This document shows positions 21,507 to 25,893 of a stretch of DNA of 25,893 nt, in pieces. The notes under the pieces were generated by a model that saw nothing but the letters and a program-made list of their open reading frames with translations, searched no databases and had not been told where the DNA came from. The DNA is from a virus, in IMG/VR virus record IMGVR_UViG_3300025118_002957, positions 1 to 25,893 of that record, one strand, 5' to 3'. Position numbers and translations under genes: made by a program. The first letter of the stretch is position 1; each line of letters starts with the position of its first letter.

Positions 21507-21990
21507 CAAAATACTTATTCAAAAGTTCAGGAGAATATTGCTCAACCCTTTCCTCTACCTTCTCCGCTCTCTTTGCTTTCTCAAGCTCATAGACTCGGTT
21601 TCTAAGTTCGGTAGAAGAATATTGATGCCTTCTCATATGGAAGTATAACTCAATTCCATTATCAATGCAATACTGCTTACCAGTAAAGTCTCTATCCTTA
21701 TACTCTTCACTCAGAAATCTGATGTGAACAGTCTGGGTCTGAATCAAATTAAGCAAGTCTGCTTCTGTCTCATACACAAGAATCTCATCAACATATTTAC
21801 AACCTTGTAATTGAACATAACGTTCATAAACAGATTGAGTAGGTTTATTCTTTACTCCTGGACGATCTATAGTAGGATCCACCTGCAGTGCAACTATCAA
21901 ATAGTCACACAGCTGCTTCTCCATCTTCATCATTGTTACATGACCAGCATGAAATAAATCACAGGAACTACAATTAAATCCAATTTTCAT
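21487..21990 (-). CDS. Cytidylyltransferase-like protein (TagD/HldE-C type)
   Basis: A 167-residue nucleotidyltransferase. FNCSSCDLFHAGHVTMMKM has the His-x-Gly-His core (HAGH), although the usual GTFD is replaced by NCSSCD. The C-terminal HQYSSTELRNRVYEL stands where ISTT-x2-R-x-R contacts the nucleotide. DRPGVKNKPTQSVYERYVQL and VDEILVYET are also typical. The family makes CDP-glycerol (TagD), CDP-ethanolamine or, as the HldE C-domain, ADP-heptose. The C-terminus adds a charged helix (EKAKRAEKVEERVEQY). It is the first clear biosynthetic gene of the cluster and has no fused kinase. Confidence 0.83.
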   Translation of the reverse strand: MKIGFNCSSCDLFHAGHVTMMKMEKQLCDYLIVALQVDPTIDRPGVKNKPTQSVYERYVQLQGCKYVDEILVYETEADLLNLIQTQTVHIRFLSEEYKDRDFTGKQYCIDNGIELYFHMRRHQYSSTELRNRVYELEKAKRAEKVEERVEQYSPELLNKYFDESEGN

Positions 21991-22004
21991 AACAAAATAT
22001 TACC

Positions 22005-22268
22005 TCACTCAATCTCAACTCTCAATTCTCTCTGGACTGCATCAACAAGTAGATTAACCTTTCTCTCAACTGCCTCAAACCTTTCAGGAGATATACCATT
22101 TTCAAAAATAGCTTTCTTCAACTCCTGAACTTGGTTTGCATCATCACCACTATCACACTTCTCATGTGCCTTTGCCTCTAATTTCTTTAAACGTGCTTCA
22201 ACTTCAACGTCATACTGAGACATGGATGCACCACTAGAAGATTTACTAGATGTTCCCTTAAATGCCAT
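22005..22268 (-). CDS. Small coiled-coil protein led by a late promoter
   Basis: An 87-residue protein: a Ser/Lys-rich start (MAFKGTSSKSSSGASMSQYD), then charged helix VEVEARLKKLEAKAHEK and a second helix RFEAVERKVNLLVDAVQREL with heptad-like hydrophobics. It is likely a small soluble coiled-coil protein. A perfect late promoter lies 24 bases upstream, so it is the first gene of a late transcript into the glycan cluster. Family not recognised; a structural or chaperone role is only a guess. Confidence 0.7.
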   Translation of the reverse strand: MAFKGTSSKSSSGASMSQYDVEVEARLKKLEAKAHEKCDSGDDANQVQELKKAIFENGISPERFEAVERKVNLLVDAVQRELRVEIE

Positions 22269-22291
22269 GATTTTAAAATTAACTCCAGAGA

Positions 22292-22299
22292 TATTTATA
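22292..22299 (-). promoter_or_regulatory. T4-type late promoter leading into the glycan cluster
   Basis: A perfect TATAAATA on the minus strand, starting one base after the discriminator base of tRNA-Tyr (22300). The 87-residue gene starts at 22268. With no terminator seen between 22268 and 10654, this promoter could drive a long late transcript through the cluster. Confidence 0.72.
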
Positions 22300-22381
22300 T
22301 GGGCAAGGTTGGATTTGAACCAACGTAGGCAGAGCCAGTGGATTTACAGTCCACCTCCTTTAACCACTCGGACACTTACCC
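22300..22381 (-). tRNA. tRNA-Tyr (GTA)
   Basis: The acceptor arm GGGTAAG pairs with CTTGCCC (one T-G pair). The anticodon arm is GTGGA, CTGTAAA, TCCAC, with anticodon GTA, and a variable stem is present as expected for class II tRNA-Tyr. The T arm is GTTGG, TTCAAAT, CCAAC. The discriminator is A, and CCA is not encoded. It is the last gene of the tRNA cluster and abuts the late promoter. Confidence 0.93.
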
Positions 22382-22383
22382 GA

Positions 22384-22457
22384 TGCCATCTATAGGACTT
22401 GAACCTACGACCTGAGCGTTACTAGTGCCCTGCTCTACCAGACTGAGCTAAGATGGC
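22384..22457 (-). tRNA. tRNA-Thr with anticodon AGT (altered anticodon arm)
   Basis: The acceptor GCCATCT pairs perfectly with AGATGGC, the D arm is GCTC with GAGC, the T arm GTAGG with CCTAT. The anticodon loop is CTAGTAA, giving AGT. The anticodon stem GGGCA/CGCTC has an A-C mismatch at 31-39 and one G-T pair. A34 is unusual for bacterial tRNA-Thr. CCA is not encoded. Cloverleaf is convincing; decoding is less certain. Confidence 0.85.
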
Positions 22458-22459
22458 GA

Positions 22460-22533
22460 CGGGATAGAAGGGACTTGAACCCTCGACCTCCTGCGTGACA
22501 GGCAGGCGTTCTAACCAACTGAACTACTACCCC
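22460..22533 (-). tRNA. tRNA-Asp (GTC)
   Basis: The acceptor GGGGTAG pairs with CTATCCC (one G-T), the anticodon stem CCTGC/GCAGG encloses CTGTCAC with anticodon GTC, and the T arm is GAGGG, TTCAAGT, CCCTT. The discriminator is G, the aspartate identity base. CCA is not encoded. It is separated from its neighbours by 2-3 bases. Confidence 0.95.
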
Positions 22534-22536
22534 AAA

Positions 22537-22610
22537 CTGGCGTGGCTGGGCTCGAACCAGCGACATTCTGATTAACAGTCAGACGCTACTACCAACTGAG
22601 CTACACGCCA
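22537..22610 (-). tRNA. tRNA-Asn (GTT)
   Basis: The acceptor TGGCGTG pairs perfectly with CACGCCA. The anticodon stem TCTGA/TCAGA encloses CTGTTAA, anticodon GTT. The T arm is GCTGG, TTCGAGC, CCAGC. The discriminator is G. The D stem (GCTC/TAGC) has one mismatch. CCA is not encoded. The 5' third overlaps the end of an 85-residue reading frame. Confidence 0.93.
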
Positions 22611-22836
22611 CCGTGTGATCCTTAACATAGCACGGAACCCCTTCAGGGTCAAGCCATTTGGTATATTCAAAATCCTCAATAGCAGTAGTGAGTTGCATAC
22701 CATTATCACAAAGATACATATCTCTATATCTCTTTGTATAATAATCCTGCTTTTGAATACGAAAATCAGGGAACCCATTATCTAGAGTTCCACATTCCAC
22801 ATAACGGTATGGAGACCGTTCCATAATTACATTCAT
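22579..22836 (-). CDS. 85-residue protein of unknown function ending inside tRNA-Asn
   Basis: The frame starts MNVIMERSPYRYVECGTLD with its ATG overlapping the TGA of the preceding 40-residue gene (ATGA). The bulk (DFRIQKQDYYTKRYRDMY, DFEYTKWLDPEGVPCYVK) looks like a real soluble protein, rich in Tyr and charged residues. The last 11 residues come from within the tRNA-Asn gene. No family recognised. The overlap suggests that either the tRNA or the stop codon position was acquired later. Confidence 0.65.
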   Translation of the reverse strand: MNVIMERSPYRYVECGTLDNGFPDFRIQKQDYYTKRYRDMYLCDNGMQLTTAIEDFEYTKWLDPEGVPCYVKDHTVACSSVGSSV

Positions 22837-22955
22837 TTTACTTGTTCAGTGTTGTTAGAATTTACTCCAAGGTATATGCCCACAACAGGGATAGCCAAAA
22901 TAGCAACTCTTGCAAACCCCGTCACGGCTAAAAAAATAAGAAGAGATTTGCTCAC
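22833..22955 (-). CDS. 40-residue one-helix membrane protein with GTG start
   Basis: A short gene starting with GTG (22955-22953), which overlaps the TGA of the preceding gene (GTGA), and ending in a TGA that overlaps the next ATG (ATGA). The product starts MSKSLLIFLAVTGFARVAIL and has one hydrophobic segment covering most of residues 5-30, then a polar tail (NSNNTEQVK). The double coupling and the coherent membrane helix support it. Family unknown. Confidence 0.65.
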   Translation of the reverse strand: MSKSLLIFLAVTGFARVAILAIPVVGIYLGVNSNNTEQVK

Positions 22956-23167
22956 TGCACCTCAACAGATTGAAGATCTTCAGCAATACATTCTATTATA
23001 ACTTCATAATCATACTCTGGATCTTCTCCAGATAGTTGTACTTGATCTTGATAGTATCGTTTAACTTTTTTATAAAGTTTTGGATTCTTTACATCCAAAT
23101 ATATTTCCTTGTTTGCTGCTGCACGTAGAGTGCTTAGATCTTTCTTGAACTTAGAAGTAAGTGTCAT
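22952..23167 (-). CDS. 71-residue basic/acidic phage protein, unknown function
   Basis: The protein starts MTLTSKFKKDLSTLRAAANK, then YLDVKNPKLYKKVKRYYQDQ, and an acidic end (EYDYEVIIECIAEDLQSVEV). It is probably helical and soluble, similar in style to conserved small cyanophage proteins, though I cannot name it. It is led by a very good sigma70-type promoter and followed by two coupled genes, so it should be expressed early together with them and perhaps the tRNAs. Confidence 0.72.
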   Translation of the reverse strand: MTLTSKFKKDLSTLRAAANKEIYLDVKNPKLYKKVKRYYQDQVQLSGEDPEYDYEVIIECIAEDLQSVEVQ

Positions 23168-23190
23168 TACTTTGAATGGTTGACTTTAGG

Positions 23191-23219
23191 ATTATAGGAA
23201 AAAAATTAAAAGAAGTCAA
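23191..23219 (-). promoter_or_regulatory. sigma70-type promoter of the tRNA-side operon
   Basis: TTGACT (23219-23214), a 17-base spacer and a perfect TATAAT (23196-23191) on the minus strand. The -35 contains the TGA stop codon of the antitoxin-like gene (23218-23216). It should transcribe the 71-, 40- and 85-residue genes and possibly the tRNAs. Confidence 0.83.
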
Positions 23220-23377
23220 GGACCGTCATTATTATTCATACTATAAACATACTCATTCGAAGGAACGAGTACTGCACTGACCTCACCATCAGTCACAGCA
23301 ATCTTCTCTCCCTTCTCCACTCTACGAATGATGTTTTCAGAATCATCCACAAACTCTTGAATTGTTAGAGTTTTCAT
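23216..23377 (-). CDS. Phd/YefM-like antitoxin, no toxin partner seen
   Basis: A 53-residue protein whose ATG (23377-23375) overlaps the TGA of the transaldolase gene (ATGA). The sequence runs MKTLTIQEFVDDSENIIRRV then EKGEKIAVTDGEVSAVLVPS and NEY, which follows the Phd/YefM pattern: an N-terminal strand-helix, Arg-Val-Glu-x-Gly-Glu, a beta hairpin and Ala-Val-Leu-Val-Pro. The C-terminal toxin-neutralising arm is nearly absent. No toxin-like gene lies next to it. It may regulate the operon, neutralise a host toxin, or be a domesticated DNA-binding domain. Confidence 0.7.
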   Translation of the reverse strand: MKTLTIQEFVDDSENIIRRVEKGEKIAVTDGEVSAVLVPSNEYVYSMNNNDGP

Positions 23378-24024
23378 TCTGCAACACTCGCAGCATAGTC
23401 TTTATCAAACTGATCCAATCCTTTATCTGTAAGAACATGGTTATACATACCCTCAAAAACTGATGGTGGCATAGTAACAATGTCAGCACCATACTCAAAT
23501 GCTCTCCCTACATCCCTTACACCCCTCAAAGATGCTGCTAGAACCTCTGTCCTTGTTACCATATGCTCTCGATATACCTTAGCGATATCCTTTACAAGGC
23601 ACAATCCACCAAATGAATTGTCATCTACTCTTCCTACAAAAGGTGACACATACTTAGCACCTGCTTTTGCAGCCAGTATTGCTTGCGCCTGAGAAAATAT
23701 AAGGGTTACATTAACTTTAATACCTTCTACACTCAAGTTAGCACATGCAAGAAGACCCTCATAAGTACAGGGAACTTTAATCGTAGCACACTTACCAAAC
23801 TTCTTATGCAATCTCTTACCTTCAGAAATCATATTCTCTGTACTACCTATAACCTCCATGCTAATATCGGTCAGTCCGATATCCTTAAACTCCTGATATA
23901 CTTCTTCGTGCTTCCTCCCACTCTTTCTAATTAGGGAGGGGTTAGTGGTCAAACCATCAATAAGTCCAGTCTTCCAATGCTTACGAACGACATCTGTTTC
24001 AGCAGTGTCTAAAAAAATCTTCAT
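23374..24024 (-). CDS. talC: Transaldolase, TalC/FSA-type
   Basis: A 216-residue transaldolase of the short TalC type seen in cyanophages. MKIFLDTAETDVVRKHW and GLIDGLTTNPSLIRKSG open the barrel, and TIKVPCTYEG contains the Schiff-base lysine (K83). NVTLIFSQAQAILAAKAGA and YVSPFVGRVDD are also classic. It interconverts fructose-6-phosphate and sedoheptulose-7-phosphate in the pentose-phosphate pathway, which cyanophages use to feed nucleotide synthesis. Here it could also alter the supply of sedoheptulose-7-phosphate for the heptose genes. The antitoxin-like gene is coupled to its stop. Confidence 0.95.
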   Translation of the reverse strand: MKIFLDTAETDVVRKHWKTGLIDGLTTNPSLIRKSGRKHEEVYQEFKDIGLTDISMEVIGSTENMISEGKRLHKKFGKCATIKVPCTYEGLLACANLSVEGIKVNVTLIFSQAQAILAAKAGAKYVSPFVGRVDDNSFGGLCLVKDIAKVYREHMVTRTEVLAASLRGVRDVGRAFEYGADIVTMPPSVFEGMYNHVLTDKGLDQFDKDYAASVAE

Positions 24025-24045
24025 AGTTTATCATGTGATCAGAGT

Positions 24046-24053
24046 TATATATA
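24046..24053 (-). promoter_or_regulatory. Possible late-like TATA element before talC
   Basis: TATATATA on the minus strand, one base different from the late consensus, in the 37-base gap before the talC start at 24024. No good -35 is present. Single-base deviations are common by chance in A+T-rich gaps, so this is tentative. Confidence 0.3.
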
Positions 24054-24061
24054 CAAGTTTA

Positions 24062-24412
24062 TCATACTCTTGAGATAATGACATCCCCACCATCATCTTC
24101 ATCTTCCTCATCATCTTCTCCACCCAACTCTGCTCTCAATTCATCTATACGTGCTTGAAGATCTCTATACTCTTCAAGATCACACTCAGTCTTCTGTTGA
24201 AAATTAACACCCATCAACTCTGTACCAGGTTTTATACCAACCATCTCAGGATGCACAGGTTTTACTACCTCTGTAGTCCAAGTACCAGTTAAACGACCTT
24301 CATTATAATCCCAAACAGATTTAGAATTAAAAGCATTAGATATCAAATAAAAAGAACCCAACAGGGCAGAAAGGCCAGCAATGGCAAACAAAAAAATGGA
24401 AAGATTGTCCAC
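24062..24412 (-). CDS. 116-residue membrane protein with acidic tail
   Basis: It starts with GTG (24412-24410), which shares a base with the preceding TAG stop. One membrane helix at about residues 4-26 (LSIFLFAIAGLSALLGSFYL) is followed by a soluble region, a helix LEEYRDLQARIDELRAELGG with heptad character and a run of Asp/Glu (EDDEEDEDDGGD). It is likely an inner- or thylakoid-membrane anchored protein with a cytoplasmic acidic arm. Family not recognised; it belongs with the small genes around talC. Confidence 0.7.
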   Translation of the reverse strand: MDNLSIFLFAIAGLSALLGSFYLISNAFNSKSVWDYNEGRLTGTWTTEVVKPVHPEMVGIKPGTELMGVNFQQKTECDLEEYRDLQARIDELRAELGGEDDEEDEDDGGDVIISRV

Positions 24413-24729
24413 TATATTCCGGGTATGTATTGTTGTATATATGGAATAACATCGTTTATTACTTTTTCTGTAATCTCATCAACAATACTAACATCAATAT
24501 CCATAAAAGGCGGAATGATGCCAATCACTCTAAGGAATCCATCAAGGTATAACCCCAGAGTAGTAAATCCTAAAAGCATACTCACAAGAGTAGCAGTCCA
24601 ATTATGCTTGGCCATTGAAGCTCTATCAATCTCTCGCGCTTCTTCAATCGCTTCATCCTTTGCTGTTGCAATAAGACGATCTACTTCAGTCTTGCTATAG
24701 ACGATTTCTTTATCCATATCAAATGGCAT
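24412..24729 (-). CDS. 105-residue protein with helix and one membrane segment
   Basis: A charged N-terminal helix (TEVDRLIATAKDEAIEEARE) leads to a hydrophobic segment (WTATLVSMLLGFTTLGLYLD, 44-63) and a second short hydrophobic stretch (FLRVIGIIPPF), then an amphipathic tail (ITEKVINDVIPYIQQYIPGI). This fits a membrane protein with a coiled-coil arm. Its ATG overlaps the TAA of the zinc-ribbon gene (TAATG). No family recognised; with the next gene it probably forms a pair of coupled membrane proteins. Confidence 0.7.
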   Translation of the reverse strand: MPFDMDKEIVYSKTEVDRLIATAKDEAIEEAREIDRASMAKHNWTATLVSMLLGFTTLGLYLDGFLRVIGIIPPFMDIDVSIVDEITEKVINDVIPYIQQYIPGI

Positions 24730-24980
24730 TAACGAATCTCAAAATCAAGTTTTTTAACTTTCCGTTTACGTCTTTCTTCTTGCCATTGAAGGTCTTGAGA
24801 AGTAAGTCCGTCACGTTTTCCCTTTTCTGTGTTAGAGTTTATCATAACAACCTTACTTAAGTCAACTGCGCTTACACTATCCCCCTTAACAGTCATCATA
24901 TTGGGACACCCACATGAATGACTTTGAGAAGGATGACTTTTAATCTCCTTATTACAATCTCGACATCTTACTACAAGCAT
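24729..24980 (-). CDS. 83-residue zinc-ribbon-like protein
   Basis: The N-terminus has Cys-rich motif RCRDCNKEIKSHPSQSHSCG followed by CPN: two cysteine pairs (C-x2-C and C-x-C) separated by a His/Ser loop, as in small zinc ribbons. The rest is charged and ends RRKRKVKKLDFEIR. AAAGGA eight bases before the ATG serves as ribosome site, while AAGGAG directly touches the start and is too close. It could bind nucleic acid or a protein partner; no family can be named. Confidence 0.72.
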   Translation of the reverse strand: MLVVRCRDCNKEIKSHPSQSHSCGCPNMMTVKGDSVSAVDLSKVVMINSNTEKGKRDGLTSQDLQWQEERRKRKVKKLDFEIR

Positions 24981-25019
24981 CTCCTTAATCCTTTTCTTTC
25001 TTTCCCTACAAAGATTAGT

Positions 25020-25062
25020 GGGCCTTACACGAAGACGGGTGGTGGTGATGTCTTCGATGCCC
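25020..25062 (-). other. Stable two-part hairpin in an intergenic gap
   Basis: On the minus strand CGAAGAC (25056-25050) pairs with GTCTTCG (25036-25030) around a 13-base C/A-rich loop, and GGGC (25062-25059) with GCCC (25023-25020) outside it. It fills most of the 86-base gap between the 77-residue and zinc-ribbon genes. There is no T tract, so it is not a standard terminator; it could be an mRNA processing or stability element. Confidence 0.6.
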
Positions 25063-25066
25063 AGAA

Positions 25067-25300
25067 CTATTTTACATCAATATCTTCTAAACAAATATAT
25101 TCTATCTCTTCTTTATCCTCTAATTCAATCCAATCTTCAAACTCTTTATAGATAGCATCTTTAGCTCCTACAGTTTCAGCAGATTCAAGTCGTTCCATTG
25201 CCCATTGACGAATTTGTGCTACTGGTTCAATCTCATCCGAAGTAATCTTTTCTAAAGTATCTGGAGAGGATGTTACTATTATAGTACTTTGGTGTGCCAT
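25067..25300 (-). CDS. 77-residue acidic protein, unknown function
   Basis: A longer frame extends upstream inside the nuclease gene, but its first 52 residues are there only as a shadow. The ATG at 25300 gives MAHQSTIIVTSSPDTLEKIT onwards and still overlaps the nuclease by 68 bases; a later non-ATG start near ITSDEIEPVAQI is possible and would remove the overlap. The C-terminal part is strongly acidic and probably helical (FEDWIELEDKEEIEYICLED). No family recognised. Confidence 0.5.
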   Translation of the reverse strand: MAHQSTIIVTSSPDTLEKITSDEIEPVAQIRQWAMERLESAETVGAKDAIYKEFEDWIELEDKEEIEYICLEDIDVK

Positions 25301-25688
25301 CGTCAAGTTGTTCTGTAAGCACTCCGTGGGCAAAGAGTTGTCTGGTCTCTTCGAAGTTTGTTTTGCCCTTTGTATAATGTAATGATAAGATAGTTCGACT
25401 AAAATTTTCTCTCCCCAATCTTCCAATTTCTTCTTTAAGTTCCGGACAAGACCCATAATACTTCTTCCAATCAGATTCAGATTTTACTTTTCGCTTTTTT
25501 CCCTTTGGAGTTCTAAACTGCCAGAAATATTTACGACCGATGTATTCCCTGTTGTTCGTGACATTAGTAATACAGTAGACGAAACCGAAGAAATTGTCAA
25601 TATCAGTAGAAGTAAAAGTTGTATTTTGGTATGTCCAGGGGTTCTCATAACCTCCTTCACCCACTGAGGTCTCTGCGGTGGAGTCCAC
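25233..25688 (-). CDS. GIY-YIG-type nuclease domain protein
   Basis: A 151-residue product if the GTG at 25688 is used. The core is GFVYCITNVTNNREYIGRKY (35-54), a GIY-YIG motif with G35-F-V-Y38, Y49-I-G51 and the catalytic Arg52. WKKYYGSCPELKEEIGRLG and ENFSRTIL follow, and NFEETRQLF holds the likely metal-binding glutamate (E113 or E114). It resembles the free-standing homing-type endonucleases of T4-like phages. The same frame reads in sense (YDYKDWQVDSTAE) before the GTG but has no ATG, so the start may have been lost or moved. Confidence 0.78.
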   Translation of the reverse strand: MDSTAETSVGEGGYENPWTYQNTTFTSTDIDNFFGFVYCITNVTNNREYIGRKYFWQFRTPKGKKRKVKSESDWKKYYGSCPELKEEIGRLGRENFSRTILSLHYTKGKTNFEETRQLFAHGVLTEQLDDGTPKYYNSNILSRYFRKDYFG

Positions 25689-25748
25689 TTGCCAATCTTT
25701 ATAGTCATATTCTTATTTAGCTCAAGTAACTCTACTTCATTAGGAAAC

Positions 25749-25893
25749 TCATTCCTCAAAAGTTATCCATCCTGTAACAATGTATTTAAGCCCTTTGTTT
25801 GGTGCTCCTCTATGAACATGAGTCCATCCTGCGGGCCAAATAACACACCTACCCCTTTTAGCACGAACTGTAGGGTAATTCATAAACTCTGTG
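25749..25893 (-). CDS. 2OG-Fe(II) oxygenase, C-terminal part only
   Basis: The last 47 codons of a gene that runs off the right edge. GRCVIWPAGWTHVHRGAPNK followed by GLKYIVTGWITF matches the end of prolyl-4-hydroxylase-like 2OG-Fe(II) oxygenases in cyanophages, including the distal metal-binding His and the basic residue for 2-oxoglutarate. The N-terminal half with the His-x-Asp is outside the window. Target unknown. Confidence 0.8.
   Translation of the reverse strand, partial: TEFMNYPTVRAKRGRCVIWPAGWTHVHRGAPNKGLKYIVTGWITFEE

Noticed and set aside
25484-25759. 91-residue frame ending inside the nuclease gene
   Set aside because: Its second half is a low-complexity Ser/Leu/Thr shadow of the GIY-YIG motif region, which has clear catalytic residues in the other frame.
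1-25893. CRISPR array, insertion sequence, integrase, attachment site or origin
   Set aside because: No spaced direct repeats, transposase, integrase or terminal inverted repeats were seen; tRNA genes are complete with no partial tRNA duplicate.

Overview
The window looks like part of the genome of a T4-like cyanophage (a myovirus of marine Prochlorococcus or Synechococcus). The evidence is a high-light-inducible protein gene (hli), a small transaldolase (talC), two perfect T4-type late promoters (TATAAATA), a tight four-tRNA cluster, a tiny phage-type beta-barrel protein, two 2OG-Fe(II) oxygenases, a GIY-YIG nuclease, low G+C, and about 26 kb in which every supported gene lies on the minus strand with 1- to 50-base overlaps. 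Family names below come from reading motifs by eye; no database was searched.

Transcription runs from high to low coordinates. The right end (25893-22570) holds ordinary phage accessory genes: the tail of a 2OG oxygenase, a GIY-YIG nuclease, several small unknown proteins, transaldolase, a Phd/YefM-like antitoxin without an obvious toxin, and three tiny genes running into the tRNAs for Asn, Asp, Thr and Tyr (22610-22300). A late promoter touches the end of the last tRNA.

Downstream of it, from 22268 to 1731, is an almost unbroken run of small genes that is in effect an O-antigen/capsule cluster: 28 genes for nucleotide-sugar synthesis (HddA-like and PfkB kinases, two HAD phosphatases, three nucleotidylyltransferases, GDP-mannose 3,5-epimerase, GMD-like, RmlB, RmlC and RmlD-like enzymes, other SDRs, cupins) and sugar transfer (GT4 pair, GT6, GT11, GT25, CgeB-like and two or three unclassified transferases). 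A mini SET-domain protein, a GDPD-like protein and a 2OG oxygenase sit inside it. The genes could make a GDP-heptose or 6-deoxyheptose, GDP-L-galactose/fucose-type sugars and a dTDP-6-deoxysugar, and assemble them into a branched glycan on the virion or the host surface.

The left end (1730-1) holds a secreted beta-barrel gene with an early promoter, a late promoter, a structured leader and its own terminator, then hli with its own promoter and a string of one-helix membrane proteins. Five sigma70-type promoters, all with exactly 17-base spacers, lie in the few intergenic gaps, so the cluster probably has both early and late transcription.
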